DNA of 64,000 nucleotides, taken from Mesorhizobium sp. Its GTDB lineage: Bacteria > Pseudomonadota > Alphaproteobacteria > Rhizobiales > Rhizobiaceae. Below, in pieces: positions 1 to 8,184 of this stretch. Every line of letters starts with the position of its first letter. The first letter of the stretch is position 1. The stretch spans positions 25,907 through 89,906 of the forward strand of contig NZ_JAEULZ010000005.1 in NCBI RefSeq assembly GCF_016793485.1, read 5' to 3'. The notes beneath the pieces were generated by a model. It did no database searches. It was not told the DNA's origin and worked only from the letters and a program-made list of their open reading frames with translations. The position numbers were made by a program, and so were the translations under genes.

Positions 1-1202
1 TGATGGAAAAAGGCGTGCGCGGAGCCGCGCCGGCGCTTGACCTCGGCGCGAACCCTGGACGTTTCCTCTCCACGGTGCAGATCGGCATTACGCTTGTCGG
101 CGTGCTGTCCGGCGCGTTTTCAGGCGCAACGCTCGGCCAGCGACTGAGCGAATCGCTGCTGGCGCAGGGTTTTTCGCAAGGCGTTGCCAGCACGTTGGGC
201 GTTGGCATCGTGGTGGCGGTCATCACTTATGCCTCGTTGATCATCGGCGAGCTTGTGCCGAAGCAGGTCGCACTGCGCAATCCGGAGCGCGTCGCGGTAC
301 TCGTGGCGCCGCCCATGAAGCTGCTGTCGAGGGTCGCTCTGCCGCTGGTCTTTCTGCTCGACATCTCTGGAAAGACGGTGCTTCGACTGCTCGGCCAGTC
401 CGGCGACAGCGACGAAAAGGTCACGGACGAGGAGATCAGGATGCTGGTCGCCGAGGCGGAACATCACGGCACGATTGAATCGGACGAGCGCCGGATGATT
501 GCCGGCGTCATGCGGCTGGGCGACAGGGCGGTGCGCGCGGTGATGACGCCGCGCACCGACATCGACTGGCTGAACCTCGAGGCCGACGAAGAGACGACGA
601 AAGCGATGCTGATCAATACCCAGCACTCGCGGCTGCCGGTCGGCGAAGGCGTCGTCGACAACATGATCGGCGTGGTCAAGACGCGCGACCTGCTCGCTTC
701 CCTGCTCGCCGGCGAACCGTTCGATCCGCGCAGGCACATGCGCACCGCTCCGGTCGTCCACGATCAGGCCGACGCGCTCGACGTACTGACGACGCTACGC
801 GAATCCGAAGTGCCGGTCGCTCTTGTCCATGACGAGTATGGCCACTTCGAGGGCATCGTGACGCCGGCCGACATCCTTGAGGCCATCACAGGTGTTTTCC
901 GCTCCGACCTCGACGAGGAAGACGAGCCTCCGGCGGTACGTCGCGAGGACGGTTCATGGTTGCTTGCCGGCTACATGCCAGCCGACGAGATGGCCGATCA
1001 TCTCGACATCGACCTGCCCGAAAACCTGGACTACGAGACCGTGGCGGGCTTCGTGCTCTCGCACCTGCACCGCCTGCCGGCCACCGGCGAATGCTTCAAT
1101 GCGCAAGGCTGGCGCTTCGAGGTGGTCGATCTCGACGGTCGCCGCATCGACAAGATCATCGCATCACGCCTGCCCGATGTGCATCGCGCGGCAAAGGACT
1201 GA
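1..1202 (+). CDS. CNNM/CorC-HlyC family membrane protein, 5' truncated by the window
   Basis: The reading frame is open from the first base. The ATG at 3 is an internal Met in the CNNM (DUF21) transmembrane domain, because conserved residues (GRFLSTVQIGITLVG, residues 20-34 of the visible part) follow closely, so the true start is upstream. Visible order: end of the membrane domain (to about residue 125), an acidic linker, a CBS pair (about 175-300) and a C-terminal CorC/HlyC domain (about 315-395). The family is usually annotated as hemolysin; members are linked to Mg2+/Co2+ efflux or membrane homeostasis. Hemolytic activity should not be assumed. A strong hairpin follows the stop. Confidence 0.88.
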   Translation, partial: MEKGVRGAAPALDLGANPGRFLSTVQIGITLVGVLSGAFSGATLGQRLSESLLAQGFSQGVASTLGVGIVVAVITYASLIIGELVPKQVALRNPERVAVLVAPPMKLLSRVALPLVFLLDISGKTVLRLLGQSGDSDEKVTDEEIRMLVAEAEHHGTIESDERRMIAGVMRLGDRAVRAVMTPRTDIDWLNLEADEETTKAMLINTQHSRLPVGEGVVDNMIGVVKTRDLLASLLAGEPFDPRRHMRTAPVVHDQADALDVLTTLRESEVPVALVHDEYGHFEGIVTPADILEAITGVFRSDLDEEDEPPAVRREDGSWLLAGYMPADEMADHLDIDLPENLDYETVAGFVLSHLHRLPATGECFNAQGWRFEVVDLDGRRIDKIIASRLPDVHRAAKD

Positions 1203-1230
1203 CCATCGAGCAATAACGTCGGCCAAAAGG

Positions 1231-1255
1231 AAAGGGCGGCTGCGAGCCGCCCTTT
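1231..1255. terminator. Hairpin terminator between convergent genes
   Basis: A perfect 11-bp stem (1231-1241 with 1245-1255) closes a GCG loop. The stem itself begins AAA and ends TTT, so both strands get a short U tract. It lies between the plus-strand CNNM gene and the minus-strand flavin reductase and probably serves both. Confidence 0.8.
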
Positions 1256-1282
1256 CTGCCGGTTGTCGGCTGTAACAGCCTG

Positions 1283-1885
1283 TTATTCGGCCGCCTGCTT
1301 GGCCTGGACATCGTCCTCGCGCGCCGTCTTGAGCACCTTCGCCCACCAGGCGAGATCCTCGAGCGCCGTCAGCGCCGCCTGGTTGAGATGCTCGAACTCC
1401 TCGATCTTCTTGCCCTGCTGCAGCATCTGGATGAAGTCGCCCCAGACGATGTGCACGGCATGGCGGATCGGGGTCATCTGCAGTTCGACGGCATGCAGGC
1501 GCAACTGCTCGATCGCGCGCGCGCCGCCGACGCCGCCGTAGCCCACGAAGGTCACCGGCTTGCGGTTCCATTCTGTGTAGGCGTAGTCGAGCGCGTTCTT
1601 GAGCACGGCCGTCGGGCCGCGATTGTATTCGGCGGCCGTGATAATGTAGCCGTCATATTCCGCGACCTTCTTCTGCCACTTCTGCGCGACCTCGTTCTTC
1701 GACGGCGCCCACAGCGACGAAGCGGCCTCTTCGAAGAAGGGTAGCGGATAGTCGCGGAGGTCAACGATCTCGACATCGAAATCGCCACGCGCCTTTGCTA
1801 TATTGGCGATCCATTCGGCCGGCTTGTCGCCGAAACGGGTGGCGCGGGTCGAGCCGATGATGACCGCGATCTTGGGTTTGGACAT
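1283..1885 (-). CDS. NADPH-dependent FMN reductase family protein (flavodoxin-like)
   Basis: This is a 200-residue protein with the flavodoxin-like fold of NADPH-dependent FMN reductases. An N-terminal beta strand leads into the phosphate-binding IIGSTR motif (residues 9-14), and the family motif TAAEYNRGP lies near the middle with the GYGGVGGARA segment after it. It probably reduces FMN or quinones with NAD(P)H in the cytosol. The ATG start has AGGAG seven bases upstream. It is divergent from an HxlR regulator across an 85-bp gap holding a palindrome. Together they resemble redox-responsive HxlR/reductase pairs such as QorR/YodB systems. The physiological substrate cannot be told from sequence. 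Confidence 0.88.
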   Translation of the reverse strand: MSKPKIAVIIGSTRATRFGDKPAEWIANIAKARGDFDVEIVDLRDYPLPFFEEAASSLWAPSKNEVAQKWQKKVAEYDGYIITAAEYNRGPTAVLKNALDYAYTEWNRKPVTFVGYGGVGGARAIEQLRLHAVELQMTPIRHAVHIVWGDFIQMLQQGKKIEEFEHLNQAALTALEDLAWWAKVLKTAREDDVQAKQAAE

Positions 1886-1907
1886 TTCAGTCTCCTGTAA
1901 AGCTCTA

Positions 1908-1940
1908 GTATCCGTTAGATACCTGAACTACATAAGATAC
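1908..1940. promoter_or_regulatory. Candidate HxlR operator in the divergent promoter region
   Basis: GTATCCGTTAGATAC at 1908-1922 is a perfect palindrome of GTATC and GATAC half sites with a 5-bp spacer. A further GATAC lies at 1936-1940, 18 bp on from the first GATAC, so it falls on nearly the same helical face two turns away. The site is midway between the reductase and the HxlR gene. Binding by the HxlR protein is inferred from position. Confidence 0.55.
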
Positions 1941-1970
1941 TGACAACAGGCCCCACAAGGAGGCACTTTT

Positions 1971-2360
1971 TTGAAACTAGGGCACCCGCACAACACCGAG
2001 GATTGCCGCGCGGTCAGCGATATCCTCCAGCGCGTCGGCGACAAATGGACGGTTCTGGTTGTCGGCAAGCTGGGCGACGGCCCCATGCGCTTCAACGAGC
2101 TCCGTACCGCTGTCGGCGGCATTTCGCAGAAGATGCTGACCACGACGCTGCGCGGGCTGGAGCGCGACGGCTTCGTCACGCGCACGGTCTATCCGACGAT
2201 CCCACCGCGCGTGGACTATGAACTGACCGAGCTCGGCTGCGAGTTGCTGAAGCCTGTGCATGCGCTCGGCGAGTGGGCGCGGAAGAACACCGGGAAGGTG
2301 AACGCCGCCCGCGCGCGCTTCGACGCGGTGTCGGCCGACAAGCGTATCCGCGTGGGCTGA
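1971..2360 (+). CDS. HxlR family transcriptional regulator
   Basis: This 129-residue winged-helix protein matches the HxlR family over its full length. It has the conserved Cys12 of the N-terminal 'DCRAVSDIL' segment, then VGDKWTVLV, the recognition region ending in GISQKMLTTTLRGLERDG (about 49-66), and the wing followed by VDYELTELG. The conserved early Cys is the redox or electrophile sensor in YodB/QorR-type members, so this protein may sense quinones or oxidants. The start is TTG at 1971: AAGGAGG at 1957-1963 is seven bases away and no better codon exists. It probably controls the divergent FMN reductase. Confidence 0.88.
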   Translation: MKLGHPHNTEDCRAVSDILQRVGDKWTVLVVGKLGDGPMRFNELRTAVGGISQKMLTTTLRGLERDGFVTRTVYPTIPPRVDYELTELGCELLKPVHALGEWARKNTGKVNAARARFDAVSADKRIRVG

Positions 2361-2368
2361 CCGCCCGC

Positions 2369-2758
2369 TTACTCCGCCGGGACGGCCGTCGGCTTTCCTT
2401 CGCTATCAAGCGCCACCATGACGAACTCGGCGTCGGTGACTTTCTCCTTCACGTGGGTGAGATAGCGCTGCGCCCATGCCTCGACCTTGAGCGTCATGGA
2501 CGTGCGGCCGACGCGCGTCACGGCTGTATAGATGCTGAGCGTGTCGCCAACCTTCATCGGCGCGGCGAACGACATCTCCTTCACCGCTGCCGTCACCACG
2601 CGGCCGCGCGCACGTTCCGCGGCGCGGATGCCGCAGGCAAGGTCCATCTGCGCCATCACCCAGCCGCCGAAGATGTCGCCGGCGGCATTGGTGTCGGCCG
2701 GCATTGCAAGTGTCCGCAACGTCAGTTCCCCGATCGGATGGGTCTTGGTCCCGGTCAC
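2369..2758 (-). CDS. Acyl-CoA thioesterase (YciA-like hotdog fold)
   Basis: The 129-residue product is a single hotdog domain with the acyl-CoA thioesterase signature: the ADTNAAGDIFGGWVMAQMD segment at residues 20-38 holds the catalytic Asp/Asn region. YciA-type enzymes hydrolyse short- and medium-chain acyl-CoAs in the cytosol. The start codon is GTG at 2758, with GGAGGG about ten bases upstream. The gene is convergent with the HxlR gene (8-bp gap) and is probably transcribed alone. Confidence 0.87.
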   Translation of the reverse strand: MTGTKTHPIGELTLRTLAMPADTNAAGDIFGGWVMAQMDLACGIRAAERARGRVVTAAVKEMSFAAPMKVGDTLSIYTAVTRVGRTSMTLKVEAWAQRYLTHVKEKVTDAEFVMVALDSEGKPTAVPAE

Positions 2759-2945
2759 TTGATGCTACCCTCCTGCAAAGCATTGCTTCCCTCATGCCGC
2801 AGCCCTTGCGGAAAGCCAAGACCCCCTCGCCCGCCCATTGCGCGCAGCCCGGCGGTCGCATTTTCCACAGGGGATGCCGGAAGCCGCGTGACGCAGGCAT
2901 CCGCCCCGGACTAGCTTCGACTGGCTTCACGGGCAAAGCGTTCGC

Positions 2946-4562
2946 ATGCAGACCTATGATTTCATAATCGTCGGAGCGGGTTCGGCAGGTTCGGTGCTTG
3001 CCGAACGCCTGTCGGCCAGCGGCCGTTTTTCGGTGCTGGTGCTTGAAGCGGGCGGCACCGACCGCCGTTTCTACGTCCAGATGCCGCTCGGCTACGGCAA
3101 GACCTTCTACGATCCGGCCGTGAACTGGAACTACCGGACGGAGCCGGACCCCGGCCTTGCTGGCAACGCCGACCACTGGCCGCGCGGAAAGCTTTTGGGC
3201 GGGTCGAGCTCGATCAATGCCATGGTCTGGATCAGGGGCCAGCGCGAGGATTTCGACGCCTGGGCAGCAGCCGGCAACCCGGGCTGGTCCTATGACGACC
3301 TGCTGCCGGCCTTCAAGGCGATCGAGGATTTTGAAGGCGGCGCAGACGAATGGCGCGGCGCTGGTGGGCCGGTCCACGTCCAGGATTGCCGGCCGCTCGT
3401 CCACCCCCTCACCCAGCGCTATCTGAAGGCTGCCGAGCAGGCCGGGCTGCCGCTGAACCCGGATTTCAACGGCGCTTCGCAGGAAGGCATCGGCGTCTAC
3501 CAGATCACCGCGAAGAACGGCCGCCGCATGTCGTCGGCGCGCGCGTTTCTGTGGCCTGCAATGAAGCGCGGAAATGTGCGCGTGGAGACGCATGCGCTGG
3601 CAACGAAAATCCTGTTCGAAGGAAGCCGCGCGGTCGGCATCGAATACGAGCAGCGCGGGCAAAAGCAGGTCGCGCGCGCCGGACGCAAGGTAATCCTCTC
3701 GGGCGGCTCGGTGAACTCGCCGCAACTGCTTCAGCTTTCCGGTGTCGGTCCGGCCGCGCTGCTGCGGGGCCTCGGCATCCCGGTCGTCCATGCGAATGAT
3801 CACGTCGGCGCGAATTTGCAGGATCATCTCGGCATCAACTACAGCTTCAAGGGCAAACTGCCGACGCTGAACCAGATCCTGCGGCCGTGGTGGGGCAAGA
3901 TGCTGGTCGGCATGCAGTACCTGCTGCTGCGTAGCGGCCCGCTCTCGCTGTCCATGAACGCGGCTGGCGGCTTCTTCCGCACCGACCCCGCGATGACGCG
4001 GCCGAACATGCAGCTCTATTTCCAGGCGTTTTCGACCGTTATCCCGAAGAGCGGCGAACGGCCGATCCTGACACCCGACCCGTGGCCCGGCTTTTCCGTC
4101 GGCCTCTCCAACTGCCGGCCGTCGAGCCGTGGCGAGATCATGATCCGCTCGGCAAACCCACGCGACTACCCCAAGATCACACCCAACGCCTACTCGACGG
4201 ACCAGGATGTCGCCGAGATGCTGGCGGCGGTGAAATTTGTGCGAAAAATCGCCACGCAGCCCGCCCTAGCCGAGATCATCGAGGAAGAAGTGCTGCCCGG
4301 CCCGTCGATTACCTCCGACGAAGACCTGATCCTCGATTTCCGCAAGCGGTCCGGCACTGTCTATCACCCGGTCTCGACCTGCCGCATGGGTCCGGACGCC
4401 GGCAACAACGTCGTCGATCCCCGCCTGCGCGTGCACGGCATCGCCGGACTGCGGGTCATCGACGCCTCGATCTTTCCGGATAATATCTCGGGCAACACCA
4501 ACGCCGCGTCCATCATGACGGGCTGGAAGGGCGCCGAAATGGTGCTGGAGGATCAGCCATGA
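2946..4562 (+). CDS. GMC family oxidoreductase (choline dehydrogenase-like)
   Basis: A 538-residue FAD flavoprotein. The dinucleotide-binding motif IVGAGSAGSVLAERL is at residues 7-21, the GMC signature near GKLLGGSSSINAM at about 79-91, and the C-terminal catalytic region has the His of VYHPVSTCRMG and the Asn of SGNTNAAS. Family members oxidise primary or secondary alcohols, with electrons passed to oxygen or a quinone. The stop overlaps the next start (ATGA), so it is translationally coupled to an enolase-superfamily gene and a GarR-like reductase. That context points to alcohol or polyol/sugar-acid catabolism rather than betaine synthesis. The ribosome binding site is weak. Confidence 0.88.
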   Translation: MQTYDFIIVGAGSAGSVLAERLSASGRFSVLVLEAGGTDRRFYVQMPLGYGKTFYDPAVNWNYRTEPDPGLAGNADHWPRGKLLGGSSSINAMVWIRGQREDFDAWAAAGNPGWSYDDLLPAFKAIEDFEGGADEWRGAGGPVHVQDCRPLVHPLTQRYLKAAEQAGLPLNPDFNGASQEGIGVYQITAKNGRRMSSARAFLWPAMKRGNVRVETHALATKILFEGSRAVGIEYEQRGQKQVARAGRKVILSGGSVNSPQLLQLSGVGPAALLRGLGIPVVHANDHVGANLQDHLGINYSFKGKLPTLNQILRPWWGKMLVGMQYLLLRSGPLSLSMNAAGGFFRTDPAMTRPNMQLYFQAFSTVIPKSGERPILTPDPWPGFSVGLSNCRPSSRGEIMIRSANPRDYPKITPNAYSTDQDVAEMLAAVKFVRKIATQPALAEIIEEEVLPGPSITSDEDLILDFRKRSGTVYHPVSTCRMGPDAGNNVVDPRLRVHGIAGLRVIDASIFPDNISGNTNAASIMTGWKGAEMVLEDQP

Positions 4563-5767
4563 AAATCACCGACGTGAAGAGCTGGGTCGTCGGCAATCCG
4601 CCGCCGGGCATTGGCGGCAAGTATTTCATCTTCGTGAAGCTTACGACCGACTCCGGCGTCGTCGGCTATGGCGAGGCCTACAACGCGACCTTCTCGGCCC
4701 ATGTCACCGCGCGCATGATCGAGGACATGGCGGAGCGTTATTTCGTCGGGCACGACCCGCACGACATCGAAATCTTCTTCCGCCGCTGCTATTCGTCCGG
4801 CTTCACCCAGCGTCCCGACGTTTCCGGCATGGGCTGCTTCTCGGCGCTGGAAATGGCCTGCTGGGATATCATTGGCAAGGAAGCCGGCAAGCCGGTCTAC
4901 AAGCTGCTCGGCGGGCAGGTGCACGAGACGCTGCGGAGCTACACCTATCTCTACCCGCACACCGGCAGCGTCCACACCGAGGATGTTGCGCCGAAGAACG
5001 TCTACAACGACCCGGACATGGCCGCGGAATGTGCAGCGCTCTACGTGCAGCAGGGCTTCGATGCGGTGAAGCTCGACCCGGCCGGCCCCTACACCGCCTT
5101 CGACGGCCACCAGCCCCGGCTCATCGACATCGACCTGTCGGCGCGCATGCTGAAGGCGATCCGGGAGGCGGTCGGCACCAAGGCCGACATCCTCTTCGGC
5201 ACGCACGGCCAGTTCACGGCGTCGGGCGCGCTGCGCATGGCCAAGGCAATCGAGCCCTACGATCCGCTCTGGTTCGAGGAGCCGGTGCCGCCGGATATGC
5301 CTGAGGTCATGGCCGAGGTGGCGCGCGGAACGTCCATTCCCATCGCTACCGGCGAGCGGCTGACGACCAAGTTCGAGTTCGCCCGCGTCATCGAAACCCG
5401 CGCCGCGACGATCCTGCAGCCCGACCTCGGCCGCTCGGGCGGCATCCTCGAGACGAAGAAGATCGCGGCCATGGCCGAGGCCTACCACGTCCAGATCGCC
5501 CCGCACTGCTATTGCGGGCCGATCGTCGGCGCGGCGAACATCCAGCTTGCCGTGACGCTACCGAACTTCCTGATCCTCGAATCTCTCAAGCAATGGGATG
5601 GCTTCCACGAGAAGCTCCTGAAAAAGAAGATCGAATGGCAAGACGGCCATGTCATCCCGTCGAAAGAGCCCGGGCTGGGCGTCGAACTCGACGAAGCCGT
5701 CTGCGAAGCGCATCCCTATGACGGCAAGGCGCTGCATCTGGAGATGCGGCAGACGCCGCTGACATGA
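4559..5767 (+). CDS. Mandelate racemase/muconate lactonizing family enzyme, probable acid-sugar dehydratase
   Basis: A 402-residue enolase-superfamily protein with the N-terminal capping domain (about 1-125) and the TIM barrel. The barrel shows AVKLD (about residues 175-179), a Glu in WFEEPVPP, a Glu in ATGERLTT and a His in APHCYCGP, consistent with three metal ligands plus an acid/base His. The segment ILFGTHGQFT carries a His where several acid-sugar dehydratases have one. The reaction is likely dehydration of an aldonate or aldarate, but the substrate cannot be assigned. It overlaps both neighbours by four bases (ATGA at each junction), showing tight coupling in a three-gene operon. Confidence 0.86.
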   Translation: MKITDVKSWVVGNPPPGIGGKYFIFVKLTTDSGVVGYGEAYNATFSAHVTARMIEDMAERYFVGHDPHDIEIFFRRCYSSGFTQRPDVSGMGCFSALEMACWDIIGKEAGKPVYKLLGGQVHETLRSYTYLYPHTGSVHTEDVAPKNVYNDPDMAAECAALYVQQGFDAVKLDPAGPYTAFDGHQPRLIDIDLSARMLKAIREAVGTKADILFGTHGQFTASGALRMAKAIEPYDPLWFEEPVPPDMPEVMAEVARGTSIPIATGERLTTKFEFARVIETRAATILQPDLGRSGGILETKKIAAMAEAYHVQIAPHCYCGPIVGAANIQLAVTLPNFLILESLKQWDGFHEKLLKKKIEWQDGHVIPSKEPGLGVELDEAVCEAHPYDGKALHLEMRQTPLT

Positions 5768-6684
5768 CGAAGCAAGCCTACGCCTTCATCGGCCTCGGCC
5801 ATCTCGGCGGCAACCTTGCCGCCTCGTTGTTGCGCGCAGGCTTTGAGGTGACCGTTTATGACCGCGACCCGGCGGCGGTTGCGCGGCTGGTGGCGATGGG
5901 CGCAAGCGCCGCGTCCAGTCCCGCCGAAGCAGCCGCCCGCGCCGGCAACACCATCACCTGCCTGCCCTCGCCCAAGGTGAGCGAGGCCGTGCTGGCTGGC
6001 CCGAGCGGCCTGCTCGAAGGGCTGCCTCAAGGCGGGACGTGGATCGAGATGTCGACCAACGGCCGCGACGAGATCGTGCGGCTGGCAGCCATTGCAGCCG
6101 CGCGAGGCGTAGAGACGCTGGAATGCCCCGTGACCGGCGGCGTGCATCTGGCGGCGGTCGGAAAGATCACGGCGCTCGTCGGCGGCGATGCCGCGCTTTA
6201 CGAACGCCACCGCGCGGCGATCGAGGCGATGTGCGCGAAAAGTTTCCTGATGGGACCGGTCGGCTCGGCCGCCGTCATCAAGGTCATCACCAACATGCTG
6301 GCCTTCATTCACCTCGTCGCGGCCGGCGAAGCATTGATGCTGGCGAAGCGCGGCGGGCTCGATCTCGCCCAAGCCTACCACGCCATCGTCGCCTCGTCGG
6401 GCAACAGCTTCGTCCACGAGACGGAGGGCCAGCTCGTCCTCAACGGCTCCTACGACATCGGCTTCACCATGGACCTCGCGCTGAAAGACCTCGGCTTCGC
6501 GCTCGCCATGGGCGAGGAGTTCGGCGCGCCGCTTGACCTCGCAACACGCGTCAACGCGATCTTCGAAGAGGGCAAAGAGGCTTATGGTGGTGGCGCGTGG
6601 TCGACGCAGATCGTCAAGCTTCTGGAGGATACGACCGGCACCGACCTGCGTGCGCCGGGGTTTCCCGCCAGACTACAGGCATAA
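5764..6684 (+). CDS. NAD(P)-dependent beta-hydroxyacid dehydrogenase (GarR/3-hydroxyisobutyrate dehydrogenase-like)
   Basis: This 306-residue protein has a Rossmann domain beginning FIGLGHLGGNLAASLLRAG (residues 8-26) and the substrate-binding ECPVTGGVHLA segment. The catalytic Lys region is GPVGSAAVIKVITNML, with the C-terminal all-helical domain after it. The family includes tartronate semialdehyde reductase and 3-hydroxyisobutyrate dehydrogenase. As last gene of the GMC/dehydratase operon it probably reduces or oxidises a small hydroxyacid formed downstream of the dehydratase. Which acid is unknown. Confidence 0.88.
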   Translation: MTKQAYAFIGLGHLGGNLAASLLRAGFEVTVYDRDPAAVARLVAMGASAASSPAEAAARAGNTITCLPSPKVSEAVLAGPSGLLEGLPQGGTWIEMSTNGRDEIVRLAAIAAARGVETLECPVTGGVHLAAVGKITALVGGDAALYERHRAAIEAMCAKSFLMGPVGSAAVIKVITNMLAFIHLVAAGEALMLAKRGGLDLAQAYHAIVASSGNSFVHETEGQLVLNGSYDIGFTMDLALKDLGFALAMGEEFGAPLDLATRVNAIFEEGKEAYGGGAWSTQIVKLLEDTTGTDLRAPGFPARLQA

Positions 6685-6723
6685 CTTATTTCACTTGCAG
6701 AAACAGCAGCTTGATCCGCTGGC

Positions 6724-6753
6724 TTGAATCAAGCCGGCAGCGGCTTGATTCAA
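6724..6753. terminator. Perfect 12-bp stem-loop between convergent genes
   Basis: TTGAATCAAGCC (6724-6735) and GGCTTGATTCAA (6742-6753) form a perfect stem with a 6-base loop. It lies just after the reductase operon and overlaps the stop codon of the minus-strand lipid kinase fragment. There is no clear U tract, so it could be a bidirectional terminator or an mRNA-stabilising hairpin. Confidence 0.5.
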
Positions 6754-7672
6754 TCTCTCAGCGTCAGCGCGCCGGGCAGGATGTCGAAAGTCGCCGGCGC
6801 CTGGCCAATCGGCTCCCCGTCGGCTTCGACCAGAAGAGCCGTTCCGTCCAACGGCTCGACCACGAGCTTGCGGCCGCGCAAAATAGTGATCGCCGGATGG
6901 TTGCGATGCCGTCCGCCATAAAGCAGTCGGATATCGCGGATCAGGCCGAGCTTGCCGGCGGCGCGCAGGATCACGACCTCGAAGAAACCGTCGTCGACCT
7001 GGGCATCAGGCGCGACCATCATGCCGGCTCCGAAAAATTTTCCGTTGGCCGCCGTCACCAGGGCGACCCGCGCCTCGGCTCGCCGTCGTCGATCGAGATG
7101 CGGACGTGCTGGAAGCGATAGCGGAGGAAAGCCGTGACCGTGCGCCAGAAGTAGAGTGCCTTGGCGGACACGCGGCCCTTACGCTCGTCCGCGTTGACGG
7201 CGCGGGCAACGGTCCCCGACAGGCCGAGGCTCGCGATGTTGACGAAATGCCGGCTGGCCAGACGGCCATCGTCATCGATGTAGCAGACACGGCCGGCATC
7301 GATCCTGCGACCCGGCGAGTCGGCAATGCGCCGCAGCGCAGCTTCGTCTGTCGATGGCAGCCCGAGCCCGCGTGCAAAATCCGTTCCCGTGCCGCATGGC
7401 AGGACGCCAAGCGCAGCGGCATGTCCTTCCGCACCCGCCGTGATCAGGCCGCAGGCAACCTCGCCAACCGTGCCGTCGCCGCCTGCCGCGATCACCAGTT
7501 CGCTACCGCCGGCGGCAAGGTCCATCGCCAGAGTCACGCCGTCCCCTGGCGCCTGCGTCTCGCGCAGGTCGACTTCGCCGAATATCTCCCTGAGCGCCAC
7601 GCCGATCTCTGGCCAGCGGCGCTTCAGCCTGCCGCCTCCCGCGACAGGATTCATGATGACGCCTACCCTCAT
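6750..7672 (-). pseudogene. Diacylglycerol kinase family lipid kinase, frameshifted
   Basis: Two minus-strand frames together make one YegS/DgkB-like kinase of about 305 residues. The first (7055-7672) has the start segment MRVGVIMNPVAGGG, the nucleotide-binding GGDGTVGEV and PCGTGTDFARG. The second (6750-7058) has the typical C-terminal part (GKFFGAGMMVAPDAQVDDGFFEV). The first ends at a TGA that overlaps a GTG of the second. The family's sequence runs continuously across this point, so one base appears missing between about 7058 and 7085. The start at 7672 is chosen because GGAGG lies six bases upstream. This is either an inactivated gene or a sequencing error; two separate proteins are less likely. 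Confidence 0.8.
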
Positions 7673-8184
7673 CGCCATCCTCCCCGCACGCACCCTGTGG
7701 CAGTTCCGGGCCGGCGGCAAGCCGGGAAGTTTTTAGCCGGCACTCCCCGATAATCCCGTTTTCCACAGGCGTCGGGCCATTCCCGAGACGGCTTCCCTGA
7801 CGTACGGTCAACCCATCTCAGGCCCCCACGGAAACGGAGCCGCAAGGCGAAGGGAAAGTGAGGGAGCAACCTGGGGACCCGGAAACGGGACCGGAAGGCG
7901 ACGGGTTTTCCCGTTACGCGCCAGTCAGACGACCGGGGACCGCGGGAAGCGTGCAAACGCCTACGGCGGACCGATGCTGCCATGAAGGACCGGTAAAGTC
8001 TTTCGATGGCGCGTCAGCAAACCCTTCGGGAGATGCGGGCGTTGGTCGGGCAGATGCGAATCTTTCGGGAAGCGCCTTGCCGGACCGTCAAGACAAGGGA
8101 CCAGCGCGGCTCCGCCTCCTTCGGACGGCGGATGCGAGCGAAGGCCAGGGTCTGACAGGGAGGCGCTGGGAGCAATCCCGGCGC
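7673..8184. other. Gene-free stretch with no recognised gene
   Basis: About 510 bp lie between two minus-strand genes. Open frames here lack credible starts, ribosome sites or family resemblance. The DNA is GC-rich with several short inverted repeats, including GGGCC/GGCCC arms flanking a smaller TGAC/GTCA pair around 7785-7825. I searched by eye for 6S, tmRNA, RNase P and SRP signatures and found none that held up. Confidence 0.5.

Noticed and set aside
2406-3827. 473-codon minus-strand frame across the thioesterase and GMC genes
   Set aside because: It overlaps two genes with clear family motifs and shows no motif of its own.
7673-8184. Possible 6S, tmRNA or RNase P RNA in the gene-free stretch
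   Set aside because: Some inverted repeats exist, but none of the defining sequence blocks could be found by eye; a covariance-model search would settle it.
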